Assembly (NCBI RefSeq): GCF_000023125.1
Contig: NC_013037.1
Span: 4,193,501 to 4,257,500 of the forward strand
Origin: Dyadobacter fermentans DSM 18053
Lineage (GTDB): Bacteria > Bacteroidota > Bacteroidia > Cytophagales > Spirosomataceae
Length of the DNA stretch: 64,000 bases
Direction of reading: 5' to 3'
The translations under genes and the position numbers were made by a program. Of the stretch, positions 1 through 7,791 are shown piece after piece; the stretch's first letter is position 1; the number at the start of each line of letters is the position of its first letter. The notes below the pieces were generated by a model, which saw only the letters and a program-made list of their open reading frames with translations, was not told the origin of the DNA and ran no database searches.

Positions 1-3000
1 AAATCCCGCAGATTTACATTAATACGGTGTATTTCGGGACTGCGCCGGCCGATATCGAAAACACGATCAACAAGCCGATCGAGAAGCAGCTCAAATCCCT
101 CAACGGGGTGAAGAAGATCAAATCCAATGCATTGCAGGACGTGTCGGTAATCCTGGTGGAATTTACGCCGGATGTGGCCGTGGAAGTCGCCTTGCAGCGG
201 GTGAGGGATGCGATAGATAAGGCCAAAACCGATTTGCCCCAAAACCTCGACACGGGCCCCACAGCCCAGGACGTGAACTTTTCGGAGTTCCCGATCATGA
301 ACGTCAACATTGCCGGTAACTATTCTTTGAAACAACTGAAGGAATATGCCGAAGATTTGCAGGACGGGATCGAAGCATTGCCGGAAATTACCCGTGTGGA
401 TATTCTCGGTGCATTGAACCGCGAGATCCAGATCAACGTGAACCTCGACCGCATGAAATCGACCGGTTTGACATTCTATGACGTGCAAACGGCGATTCAG
501 AGTGAAAACATCAACGTTTCGGGCGGCGAACTGAACGTGCAGGGCGTGCGCCGGACGCTGCGCGTGAAAGGCGAATACACGGATGTGGCCGAAATGGCGA
601 ATATCCGCATTCGTACCTCCACCGGTGCGACGGTCCGCCTGGGCGACATTGCCGAAGTGGCCGACAGCTTTGAAGAACAACAGGATTTCGCACGTTTGGC
701 CAATAAATCGGTTATTACCCTGAACGTGATCAAGCGCTCGGGTGAAAACCTGGTGGACGCAGCCGATAAAATCGAAGATGTCATCGCGGACTTTAAAGAA
801 AACCGCTTTCCTGCCGGTTTGGATGTAAAAATCACCGCCGACCAATCGATCCAGACGCGGGCTGATTTGCACGATTTGATCAACACCGTAGTACTCGGCT
901 TTATTTTCGTGGTGATGGTGCTCATGTTCTTCATGGGTGTGCGCGACGCGATTTTCGTGGGGCTTTCGGTGCCATTGTCCGCATTGGTAGCATTTGTGTT
1001 AATGCCTATTATCGGACCGATGGTCGGGACGGAATTCACACTGAACACGATCGTGCTCTTCGCTTTCCTGCTCGGGATCGGATTGGTGGTGGACGACGCG
1101 ATTGTGGTAATCGAAAACACGCACCGTCTTTTCAACCAGCATAAGGACTGGACGATCCAACAAGCGGTGAAAGCGGCTGCGGGAGAGGTGTTCATTCCGG
1201 TACTTTCGGGAACATTAACGACCATTGCGCCATTCTTCCCATTGCTTTTCTGGACGGGTATCGTCGGGGAGTTTATGAAATTCATGCCGCTGACGCTCAT
1301 CATTACGCTCGGCGCGTCGCTTTTCGTGGCTTATGTGATGAACCCCGTGTTTGCGGTGTCGTTCATGGGCCGCCATGATGATGAGAAAGAAGCACACGAC
1401 ACGAGTTTTAAAGCCATCCGCAGGCCGCTAATCATACTTGTGGTAGCAGCATTGATCGGCTACGCCATCGACCGGGGTATTGGAAACTTCTTTGTATTTA
1501 TCCTCCTCCTGTGGGTTTTCAACCATTACATTCTGACACCAAGAATCCTTGTCCCATTCCAGGACCGGCTGCTTCCATCCCTTAAAAATGGCTACCGCAA
1601 ACTCATCGACTGGCTTTTGAGAGGTTGGAGACCGGTAGTGGCCATTGTGGCTGTGTTCCTGTTGCTGATCGCGACGTTCATCATTACCGGCATTGCCCAG
1701 CCGAAAGTGCTCTTCTTCCCGAGCGGTGATCCTGATTATGTGTACGTCTACAACAAATTACCCATCGGTACCGACGCCCGCGTGACCGACTCCGTAACCA
1801 AGATCATCGAGCAGCGTGTTTTTGATGTGTTGGAAAAAGAAAAAGCGATGGATATGGTGAACTCCGTCATCGCCAACGTCGGTAAAAACGCCGGTGACCC
1901 TTACAACCCCGACCGCTCGGCCACGCCGCACAAGTCGAAAGTGACGGTAGCATTCGTGTATGGTACCGAACGCGGCGGAAGGTCGTCCGAAGCGATCCTT
2001 CGCAAGATCCGCGATGCGGTAGCCGGCATTCCGGGTGCTGAAATTTCGGTAGAACGCGAAGCGGTGGGCCCTCCTACCGGTAAGCCTATTTCAATCGAGA
2101 TTTCCGGTGATGAATTTGATGTGCTTCAAAAACTGGAAAAAGACGTTCTGAAAAAAGTGCAGGATTCGGGTATCGAAGGGATCGATCAGCTCCGCTCCGA
2201 TCTCGTGACCAACAAGCCCGAAATCGTGATCGACATCGACCGCGAAAAAGCGCAGCGCGAGGGCATTAGTTCGCAACAAATCGCACTGGCGGTCCGTACG
2301 GCATTGTTCGGTCTGGAAGTTTCCAAATTCCGTGACGATAAGGACGAGTACCCGATCATGGTGCGCCTCGAAAAAGATGACCGCGAGCAAATCGAAAAAC
2401 TGCTCAGCCTGAACGTCGTTTACCGCGACATGAACATGGGCGGTGCATTGCGCCAGGTTCCCATTACGTCAGTAGCGAACATCCATTACTCGACCACTTT
2501 CAGCCAGATCAACCGGCAAGACCAGCGACGCATCGTCACATTGGGCTCGGACGTACTGCCCGGCTACAATGCCAACGAAATCGTGGCACAAATCCAAACC
2601 CTGGTGCAGGAAATGGAGGTACCAAACGGCTATACGATCAAAATGGGCGGCGAGCAGGAAGAGCAGGCTGAATCGATGGCGTTCCTCGGAACAGCGTTCG
2701 GCGCGGCGATCATGCTGATTTACCTCATCCTGGCGACGCAGTTCAACTCGGTGGTCAAGCCATTCATCATCTTCTTCACGATCGTGCTTTCGCTCATCGG
2801 GGTGTTGCTGGGCTTCGTGATATTCAACAAAGACTTCTCCGTAATCATGTCCGGTGTGGGGATCATCGCTTTGGCAGGTATTGTGGTGAAAAACGGTATC
2901 CTGCTCATCGAGTTCATCGAAGAACTTCGCGGGCGCGGGTATCCGATGCGTGAAGCCATTATCGAAGGCGGCGCGATCCGTCTGACGCCCGTATTGCTCA

Positions 3001-3287
3001 CCGCCTCGGCCGCCGTATTGGGTCTGGTACCGCTTGCATTAGGTATTACGGTCGATTTCGTGGGTCTTTTCCGCGATCTCGCGCCCGATCTGATCATTGG
3101 CGGGCCAAGCTCCGTGTTCTGGAACATCCTCGCATGGACGATCATCTTCGGCCTCACATTCTCGACCGTACTCACGCTTGTGATGGTGCCTTGCATGTAT
3201 TACGTGAATGAGCGCGTCCGCGACAAGTGGTTCCGGAAGGGCAAACCTGAGCCGGTAAACCCGAATTGGCAGAACGAAACGATCTGA
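1..3287 (+). CDS. RND-family multidrug efflux permease (AcrB/HAE1 type), 5' end cut by window
   Basis: Inner-membrane proton-driven drug exporter of the resistance-nodulation-division family, which works with a periplasmic adaptor and an outer-membrane channel. The frame is open from base 3 to the window edge and already encodes conserved family sequence (PQIYINTVYFGTAPADIEN), so the GTG at 27 is not the start and roughly 50 N-terminal residues lie outside. About 1,094 codons are present. Two hydrophobic blocks flank large periplasmic loops. The proton-relay Asp pair is in GLVVDDAIVV (about base 1085), and the TM10 lysine is in GIVVKNGILL (about base 2880). The DD plus VVKN pattern fits HAE1 drug pumps. 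The adaptor gene is expected just upstream, outside the window. No partner gene follows. The family call is firm; the substrate is unknown. Confidence 0.93.
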   Translation, partial: IPQIYINTVYFGTAPADIENTINKPIEKQLKSLNGVKKIKSNALQDVSVILVEFTPDVAVEVALQRVRDAIDKAKTDLPQNLDTGPTAQDVNFSEFPIMNVNIAGNYSLKQLKEYAEDLQDGIEALPEITRVDILGALNREIQINVNLDRMKSTGLTFYDVQTAIQSENINVSGGELNVQGVRRTLRVKGEYTDVAEMANIRIRTSTGATVRLGDIAEVADSFEEQQDFARLANKSVITLNVIKRSGENLVDAADKIEDVIADFKENRFPAGLDVKITADQSIQTRADLHDLINTVVLGFIFVVMVLMFFMGVRDAIFVGLSVPLSALVAFVLMPIIGPMVGTEFTLNTIVLFAFLLGIGLVVDDAIVVIENTHRLFNQHKDWTIQQAVKAAAGEVFIPVLSGTLTTIAPFFPLLFWTGIVGEFMKFMPLTLIITLGASLFVAYVMNPVFAVSFMGRHDDEKEAHDTSFKAIRRPLIILVVAALIGYAIDRGIGNFFVFILLLWVFNHYILTPRILVPFQDRLLPSLKNGYRKLIDWLLRGWRPVVAIVAVFLLLIATFIITGIAQPKVLFFPSGDPDYVYVYNKLPIGTDARVTDSVTKIIEQRVFDVLEKEKAMDMVNSVIANVGKNAGDPYNPDRSATPHKSKVTVAFVYGTERGGRSSEAILRKIRDAVAGIPGAEISVEREAVGPPTGKPISIEISGDEFDVLQKLEKDVLKKVQDSGIEGIDQLRSDLVTNKPEIVIDIDREKAQREGISSQQIALAVRTALFGLEVSKFRDDKDEYPIMVRLEKDDREQIEKLLSLNVVYRDMNMGGALRQVPITSVANIHYSTTFSQINRQDQRRIVTLGSDVLPGYNANEIVAQIQTLVQEMEVPNGYTIKMGGEQEEQAESMAFLGTAFGAAIMLIYLILATQFNSVVKPFIIFFTIVLSLIGVLLGFVIFNKDFSVIMSGVGIIALAGIVVKNGILLIEFIEELRGRGYPMREAIIEGGAIRLTPVLLTASAAVLGLVPLALGITVDFVGLFRDLAPDLIIGGPSSVFWNILAWTIIFGLTFSTVLTLVMVPCMYYVNERVRDKWFRKGKPEPVNPNWQNETI

Positions 3288-3301
3288 AATCCGGCCCGGT
3301 A

Positions 3302-3350
3302 ATTGTTCATTTCAGGTTAAATCAATTTTTTTCGGCCTGAAATGAACAAT
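3302..3350. other. Perfect 15-bp inverted repeat downstream of the efflux gene
   Basis: Arms at 3302-3316 and 3336-3350 are exact reverse complements (attgttcatttcagg and its complement) separated by 19 bases containing a T-run. There is no T-run after the right arm, so it is not a classical intrinsic terminator. It may still end or stabilise the efflux transcript, or be a protein-binding site between that gene and tRNA-Pro. Confidence 0.5.
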
Positions 3351-3365
3351 AATCCAAAACATTCT

Positions 3366-3373
3366 TAGATTTG
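3366..3373 (+). promoter_or_regulatory. Putative -7 element of the tRNA-Pro promoter
   Basis: TAGATTTG matches the Bacteroidota -7 consensus TAnnTTTG and lies 39 bases before the tRNA, which would leave a leader of about 30 bases. No clear TTTG at -33 is visible, so support is partial. Confidence 0.4.
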
Positions 3374-3412
3374 CAACCCCAAAGAATGGCCGTGAGGCAT
3401 TCAAAAAAAGTT

Positions 3413-3486
3413 CGGGATGTAGCGCAGCCCGGTAGCGCACTAGCATGGGGTGCTAGGGGTCGCAAGTTCGAATCTTGTCATCCCGA
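3413..3486 (+). tRNA. tRNA-Pro (anticodon GGG)
   Basis: The cloverleaf can be drawn directly. The acceptor stem cgggatg pairs with catcccg, followed by discriminator A. The anticodon stem ctagc/gctag encloses the loop atggggt with anticodon GGG, and the T-arm is gcaag-ttcgaat-cttgt. It reads CCC/CCU proline codons. The 3' CCA is not encoded, so it must be added after transcription. A strong terminator follows. Confidence 0.95.
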
Positions 3487-3491
3487 CGTTG

Positions 3492-3530
3492 AAAAAAGCC
3501 ACTTACGACAGATGTTGTGAGTGGCTTTTT
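3492..3530. terminator. Intrinsic terminator after tRNA-Pro, probably bidirectional
   Basis: The stem aaaaagccact / agtggcttttt is flanked by A-run and T-run, so it can end the tRNA-Pro transcript rightward and the DeoR-family gene (stop at 3567) leftward. Confidence 0.85.
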
Positions 3531-3566
3531 CATTAAGTCGAACAGGGGTCGAGCATTTCTTGGGAA

Positions 3567-4316
3567 TTAATAGATCTCCAAGCCCGAGAACCGGTACTTT
3601 GCCAGTTGGTCGTCGTCACTAACTAAATCTGTGATGATGGCATCGACTTCATTCAATTCGGCTACTTTGAAGTAATCTATCATGTTGAGCTTTTCTTGAC
3701 TGACCAGGGCAATCGTTTTTCTTGAAGATTCAATAAATACTTTTTTTACTTCACCGTCATCTGCAAACTGAGCCGTCACACCAATGCTTACATCAATGGC
3801 ACAGGTCCCCATCAGGTAAAGATCCGCGACGTATTTTCGTGCTTCCATGCATGTTTGGACACCTACCGTTGTCTGGGTCCCTGGCACGTAGTTACCCCCC
3901 AGCAACACGATTTCTATCCCCGAATGATTGGATAGCACATGAGGTAGCGCGACGTTATTGGTAATAACCCTCAACTTGGCATTAACCGGAATCGATGCCG
4001 CAACAGCCAGCATCGTAGTACCGCCATCCATCAGCACCGTTTTGACGTCGGCAAGATGTTGTTGTACTTTAAGTCCTATGCGCTGCTTTGCCTCGGTAAA
4101 CATTCCTGCACGTTGCTGGAATGTCAGCGGGTTATGGGCCGGTGAAATAGCTCCCCCACGCACCTTGACCATCAGGCCGCTCTTTGCCAGGATATCTATA
4201 TCCCGTCGGATGGTGTCCTCAGAGACTTTCAAGTCGTTGGCCAGTTCTTCAAAAAACACCCGGCTGTTCGCCTTCAACTTATCCAAAATATGTTCAAAGC
4301 GGGCTTCTTTTAGCAT
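3567..4316 (-). CDS. DeoR/GlpR-family sugar-responsive transcriptional regulator
   Basis: DNA-binding regulator, 249 residues, the usual length of the family. Residues about 8-55 form the DeoR winged helix-turn-helix (FFEELANDLKVSEDTIRRDI, with the EDTIRRD recognition helix). Residues about 75-235 form the DeoRC sensor domain, which binds a phosphorylated sugar and contains the MDGGTTMLAVA loop. These proteins usually repress sugar catabolic genes until their phosphosugar ligand appears. The gene is divergent from the DUF1080/cupin/isomerase block across a 143-bp region carrying back-to-back promoter-like elements and an inverted repeat, so those genes are the likely targets (inference). The ligand cannot be read from sequence. 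The ATG at 4316 is 55 bases from a -7 element. Confidence 0.9.
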   Translation of the reverse strand: MLKEARFEHILDKLKANSRVFFEELANDLKVSEDTIRRDIDILAKSGLMVKVRGGAISPAHNPLTFQQRAGMFTEAKQRIGLKVQQHLADVKTVLMDGGTTMLAVAASIPVNAKLRVITNNVALPHVLSNHSGIEIVLLGGNYVPGTQTTVGVQTCMEARKYVADLYLMGTCAIDVSIGVTAQFADDGEVKKVFIESSRKTIALVSQEKLNMIDYFKVAELNEVDAIITDLVSDDDQLAKYRFSGLEIY

Positions 4317-4355
4317 TTTTTAGTCTCGATGTTTTGTAATAACCGGTAGGCGTGT

Positions 4356-4370
4356 CCGGCTAAAAGCCGG
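4356..4370. promoter_or_regulatory. Inverted repeat, candidate operator between the DeoR gene and the sugar block
   Basis: ccggct-aaa-agccgg is a perfect 6-bp inverted repeat with a 3-base centre. It sits immediately downstream of the predicted -7 box of the DeoR-family gene, where a repressor or a 5'-leader hairpin would act. The operator role is inferred from position only. Confidence 0.4.
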
Positions 4371-4399
4371 CAAATGTAAAAAACTAATCCTTTCAACAA
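4371..4399 (-). promoter_or_regulatory. Promoter of the DeoR-family gene
   Basis: On the minus strand, TTG (4397-4399) is followed after 18 bases by TACATTTG (4371-4378), a good fit to the Bacteroidota TTTG-19-TAnnTTTG promoter. The -33 half lies in the palindrome CAATTG (4397-4402) shared with a weaker plus-strand promoter. Confidence 0.5.
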
Positions 4400-4430
4400 T
4401 TGTATGACTTTGCAATATTATACATATTTG
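4400..4430 (+). promoter_or_regulatory. Weak divergent promoter for the DUF1080 gene
   Basis: TTG (4400-4402), a 20-base spacer and CATATTTG (4423-4430), one mismatch from TAnnTTTG. It would start transcription about 25 bases before the ATG at 4460, back to back with the regulator's promoter. Confidence 0.3.
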
Positions 4431-4459
4431 CATGTTTTCGCATAACCATATTTATTTTG

Positions 4460-5179
4460 ATGAAGAAGTTCCTAATTTTCTCCCCATTGCTGATCAGCAT
4501 CAGTCTGCTGACCGGTTTCAACGCAGATATGCCGAACGAACTTACCGCTCAGGAAAAAAAAGAAGGATGGTCGTTGCTGTTCGATGGAAAGACAACGAAT
4601 GGTTGGCATTTGTATAACAAGGGCAAAATGCCGTCCGCATGGATCGTGCAAAAGGGAGAACTGTATTGCGATCCTACCCTCACCAGCGCAATGCACGGGG
4701 ACCTGGTCACCGATAAAGAATATGAGAACTACGACCTGAGGTTTGAATGGAAGATCAGCAAGGCGGGTAACAGCGGTGTGTTCGTAAATGTCAAGGAAAG
4801 CAAAGATATTCCAACCGCATGGGCATCGGGACCGGAGTACCAGCTTTTGGAAAAAACGCATTATGATTACAATTCAAACCCCAAAAAACGGGCTGGATGT
4901 CTTTACAGTTTTCAGAGTCAAAAAAATGCGGCTACTGACAAGCCCGTCGGACAATGGAACCAGTCACGTATCGTTCAGAAAAACGGCAAGATCCAATTCT
5001 TTTTGAACGGGACACTCACCGCTGAGGAAGACTTCAAATCTGAAAAGTGGAAGAAGATGGTTGCGGACAGCCATTTCAAAACTTTCCCCGAATTTGGCAA
5101 ATACACCAAAGGGCACTTGACGTTGCAAGACTGGGCGAAGGGTATTTCATTCCGTAATATCAAGATCAAGCAGCTATAA
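4460..5179 (+). CDS. Secreted DUF1080 (3-keto-disaccharide hydrolase-like) protein
   Basis: 239 residues starting at the ATG of MKKFLIFSPLLIS. The open frame extends 20 codons upstream, but only this ATG places an export signal at the N-terminus. The DUF1080 domain follows, a jelly-roll concanavalin-like fold, with the family hallmarks GWSLLFDGKTTNGW (about residue 36), a GNSGVFVNVKE strand and GPEYQLLE. Characterised members cleave 3-keto-glycosides made by sugar 3-dehydrogenases, but many members are untested. It probably acts in the periplasm. The cupin gene begins 13 bases downstream, so co-transcription is likely. Function beyond the family is inferred. Confidence 0.85.
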   Translation: MKKFLIFSPLLISISLLTGFNADMPNELTAQEKKEGWSLLFDGKTTNGWHLYNKGKMPSAWIVQKGELYCDPTLTSAMHGDLVTDKEYENYDLRFEWKISKAGNSGVFVNVKESKDIPTAWASGPEYQLLEKTHYDYNSNPKKRAGCLYSFQSQKNAATDKPVGQWNQSRIVQKNGKIQFFLNGTLTAEEDFKSEKWKKMVADSHFKTFPEFGKYTKGHLTLQDWAKGISFRNIKIKQL

Positions 5180-5192
5180 CTCTCAGATCGTT

Positions 5193-5696
5193 ATGCCGAA
5201 GAATTTCGAGGTCGAGAAATATTGGTTTGAGGATGATGGCGTGATACCGAACAATGCATTGCCTGTCCTTGTCTACCGCCAAATCTGCGCAGTGGATGAT
5301 AAGTCGGAGTGGTTCGAAACCACTTTTATCGCTAACGGATGGACAAATAACTGGCGGGATACTATTCTTCCCTACGATCACTTCCATAGCACCACACATG
5401 AAGTACTGGGTGTGGGCAAGGGTGATGTTATGCTGCATGTGGGAGGTCGGTTCGGTAAACAGCTGTTCCTCAATGCAGGCGATGCAATCATACTCCCGGC
5501 AGGCGTTGGTCACTACGCATTGCCAACGAAAAATGAATATGAAATCGTTGGCGGTTACCCCGAAGGCAGGGCTTGGGACCTTCTGACAGGCGAAGAAGGT
5601 GAGCGGGAAAGGGCGCTGATCGGCATTAAGAATGTGCCTGTGCCCTTCACAGATCCCATTGATGGTGAGCACGGGACTTTGATCAGCTCCTGGTAA
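5193..5696 (+). CDS. YjlB-like cupin-domain protein
   Basis: 167 residues without a signal peptide, so probably cytoplasmic. A single cupin barrel is visible. The first motif, YDHFHSTTHEVLGVGKGDVML, has His and Glu metal ligands (about residues 64-85), and the second ends in GDAIILPAGVGHY (about residue 96). The protein resembles the uncharacterised YjlB family. Cupins of this size are often metal-dependent isomerases or sensors of small sugars or acids; the reaction is unknown. It lies between DUF1080 and a sugar isomerase on the same strand, which suggests a shared carbohydrate pathway. ATG chosen because it follows DUF1080 closely and gives the standard family length. Confidence 0.8.
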   Translation: MPKNFEVEKYWFEDDGVIPNNALPVLVYRQICAVDDKSEWFETTFIANGWTNNWRDTILPYDHFHSTTHEVLGVGKGDVMLHVGGRFGKQLFLNAGDAIILPAGVGHYALPTKNEYEIVGGYPEGRAWDLLTGEEGERERALIGIKNVPVPFTDPIDGEHGTLISSW

Positions 5697-5733
5697 TAAA
5701 GCCGAATTGTAATTTTCTAAATAAAATAATCAG

Positions 5734-5754
5734 CCTGGCCGGGTCGGGGCCAGG
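5734..5754 (+). other. Hairpin between the cupin gene and the sugar isomerase
   Basis: cctggcc-gggtcgg-ggccagg forms a 7-bp GC-rich stem 15 bases before the next ATG. No T-run follows, so it is more likely an mRNA processing, stability or translation element than a terminator. Confidence 0.4.
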
Positions 5755-5769
5755 TAAAAACAAAACAAC

Positions 5770-6639
5770 ATGGAAAGAAGAGACTTTTTAAAGAAATCCG
5801 GTTTTTTAACGGCTGGGGCATTGTCGGTTAGTTCTTTGAGCGCAATTGCCGCCGCTCCGAAGAAAGTGATCGATCCTTTTGGTGTTCAGCTGTTCAGTGT
5901 GCGCAGTCTGCTGCCGGATGATCCCAAAGGCGTCATGACCAAGCTGGCCGAAATGGGTTATAAGCAGTTTGAAAGCTTTCAAGGCCCGAAGGGGTTCCTG
6001 TGGGGCATGGAGCCGAAGGAAATCAAGAGTTTTCTCGATGGCCTGGGCGTGAAAATGGTGAGTACGCACTTTGATTTCAAAGGCGCTGCCGCAGATCCTG
6101 AAAAGCTGAAACAATACATCGATATGGCGCAGGGCGCTGGCTTGAAATACATGATCTGCCCGTGGATCGGCCCGCAAAAGACCTGGGACGAGTGGAAGGT
6201 CGTAGCGGACGACTTCAACAAGGTAGGCGAGCAGGTCACAAAATCGGGCCTGAAATTCGGCTACCATAACCACGATTATTCATTCAAACCACTCGATGGA
6301 AAACTTCCGCAAGACTATTTGCTAGAAAATACCAATCCGAAAAACGTCATGTTCGAACTCGATCTTTGCTGGATCGACGTGACAGGCGTTTCCACGGCCG
6401 ACCACCTCAAAAAGTACGGCAAGCGCTACGAGCTTTGCCACGTGAAAGATTACACCAAAGAAAACGGCAAGCCGGTACAAAACGACCTGGGTAAAGGTAG
6501 CGTCGATTTCAAAAAGACGCTTCGCCTGGCCATGGACAGCGGTATCAAATACTTTTTGGTAGAGCAGGAAGAATATCCCGAGTCGCCGCTGGTCAGCCTG
6601 GCCAACGACGCGCAGTATATGAAAAAGCTCTCAGTGTAA
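5770..6639 (+). CDS. Exported sugar phosphate isomerase/epimerase-like TIM-barrel protein
   Basis: 289 residues. The N-terminus MERRDFLKKSG plus a hydrophobic stretch ending near ALSAIAA is a twin-arginine (Tat) signal, so a folded, probably metal-loaded enzyme would be exported. The rest is a xylose-isomerase-like TIM barrel (AP endonuclease 2 superfamily). Probable metal-site strands are YHNHDYSF, MFELDLCWID, ELCHVKDYT and FLVEQEEYPES. Proteins of this type in Bacteroidota occur beside DUF1080 and 3-keto-sugar enzymes and often lack phosphorylated substrates despite the name. It is third in the DUF1080-cupin-isomerase set. The product name is a family label; substrate unknown. Confidence 0.85.
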   Translation: MERRDFLKKSGFLTAGALSVSSLSAIAAAPKKVIDPFGVQLFSVRSLLPDDPKGVMTKLAEMGYKQFESFQGPKGFLWGMEPKEIKSFLDGLGVKMVSTHFDFKGAAADPEKLKQYIDMAQGAGLKYMICPWIGPQKTWDEWKVVADDFNKVGEQVTKSGLKFGYHNHDYSFKPLDGKLPQDYLLENTNPKNVMFELDLCWIDVTGVSTADHLKKYGKRYELCHVKDYTKENGKPVQNDLGKGSVDFKKTLRLAMDSGIKYFLVEQEEYPESPLVSLANDAQYMKKLSV

Positions 6640-6659
6640 CACAAGGGCAATTTCACACA

Positions 6660-6687
6660 AAGCCGCCGGATTATTCGGCGGCTTTTT
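6660..6687. terminator. Bidirectional intrinsic terminator between convergent isomerase genes
   Basis: agccgccg-gattatt-cggcggct followed by ttttt. The T-run runs into the stop codon of the leftward gene (6686-6688), so this one element can serve both genes. Confidence 0.8.
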
Positions 6688-7552
6688 ATTTCAAACCTAA
6701 CGTAGTTTTGTAATATTTAACGGTTTGAATCACCGACGGCAGGTTGCTTGGCTTTTCTTGTCGGTCGCGCTCGATGATGATGTGCCCGTTAAACTTCTGC
6801 GCTTCGAGCTCCCTGAACACCGCCGGAAAATCGATCACGCCCGTTCCCACCACTACATCCACCAGCTTGGGATCATTATATGCCGCAATGTCTTTCAAAT
6901 GGATGGCGATAATGTGGCCTTTCAGCTTTTTCAATGCGTCGACGGGATTAATGCCGCTTTTGGGCATGTGCCCCAGATCGGCGCAGACGCCGAAATTCGG
7001 ATGCCCTTTCAATGCAGCCAATGTCGAATCCGGATGCCAGTAGGCGCTCGTTCCTTTCCAATGGTTGTGGATCGCCAATTTAATGCCGTACACGCCCGCC
7101 AGGCTGTCGATGCTGTCCCAAAGGCGCACCGGCGGCTCCGCAGTGACGTATTTTACGCCAAAGTTCTTCGCAATCTCGAACTCCTTTTTCCAGTCATGAA
7201 TCGTCTTGCCGCCAACAAGATAGATCGACTCCATTTTTAAGCCCTTTTTCTCGACGAAGGCTTTCAATTTTTTAATGCCCGAAGGCGACAATTTCATCAC
7301 GGCGGAATCTTTCAATTCGGGAATCGACTTGCCGAATGTGAAACCCTCCACATATTTAAGGCCCGCGCTATCGGCCTTGTCCAGTTGTCCCTCAAAAGAC
7401 GAGGGATTAAACGTGTACAGCGCGACACCCAGCTTCCAGGAGCGCGGATTGTTCGCTGTAAGTGCAACAAGCCCTGCACCAGCAAGCACCACTGCCAACA
7501 GCACCAATGCGCCCGATTTCGTCTTCAACGCTTTCCAGAATCCAGTATCCAT
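6686..7552 (-). CDS. Membrane-anchored or secreted TIM-barrel sugar isomerase/epimerase-like protein
   Basis: 288 residues. A hydrophobic segment at about residues 14-32 (ALVLLAVVLAGAGLVAL) looks like an uncleaved anchor or signal peptide, with no Tat motif. The remainder is a xylose-isomerase-like TIM barrel. Candidate metal ligands fall in YVTAEPP, AIHNHWKG, VCADLGHM, AIHLKDI and IIIERD. It is a distant paralogue of the convergent isomerase at 5770, so two exported enzymes of one fold sit tail to tail. It may belong to the same carbohydrate process, but it has its own transcript. Substrate unknown. Confidence 0.82.
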   Translation of the reverse strand: MDTGFWKALKTKSGALVLLAVVLAGAGLVALTANNPRSWKLGVALYTFNPSSFEGQLDKADSAGLKYVEGFTFGKSIPELKDSAVMKLSPSGIKKLKAFVEKKGLKMESIYLVGGKTIHDWKKEFEIAKNFGVKYVTAEPPVRLWDSIDSLAGVYGIKLAIHNHWKGTSAYWHPDSTLAALKGHPNFGVCADLGHMPKSGINPVDALKKLKGHIIAIHLKDIAAYNDPKLVDVVVGTGVIDFPAVFRELEAQKFNGHIIIERDRQEKPSNLPSVIQTVKYYKTTLGLK

Positions 7553-7712
7553 TTTCGATTAGTTCAGATGTTCCAATCTAAAATAACAAACACCGGCACA
7601 ATTCCAGCGCTTGAAGTTAAATTCTAAAAAATGGAAAAATAATTTGAGGTCCGCTGCACCGATATCAAACTCTTAAAAAAAGTTAATGAAGTCGAACGTT
7701 CCGGTAATTGAG

Positions 7713-7720
7713 TAATTTTG
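7713..7720 (+). promoter_or_regulatory. Putative -7 element for the DUF4249/TonB operon
   Basis: TAATTTTG matches TAnnTTTG and lies 72 bases before the lipoprotein start at 7792. A -33 TTTG is not evident. Confidence 0.35.
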
Positions 7721-7791
7721 GTCGTCGGCAACCTTCCAGAAAATGTATTTCCGAATTCATATCTTTATCTCCGGCCGATTTTATTCAACGC

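Noticed and set aside
497..1303. 268-residue minus-strand reading frame
   Set aside because: Lies wholly antisense to the RND gene, Ser/Thr/Ile-rich shadow composition, no domain.
27..3287. GTG at 27 as the start of the efflux gene
   Set aside because: The frame is open to the window edge and the upstream codons encode conserved RND sequence, so the gene is truncated by the window.
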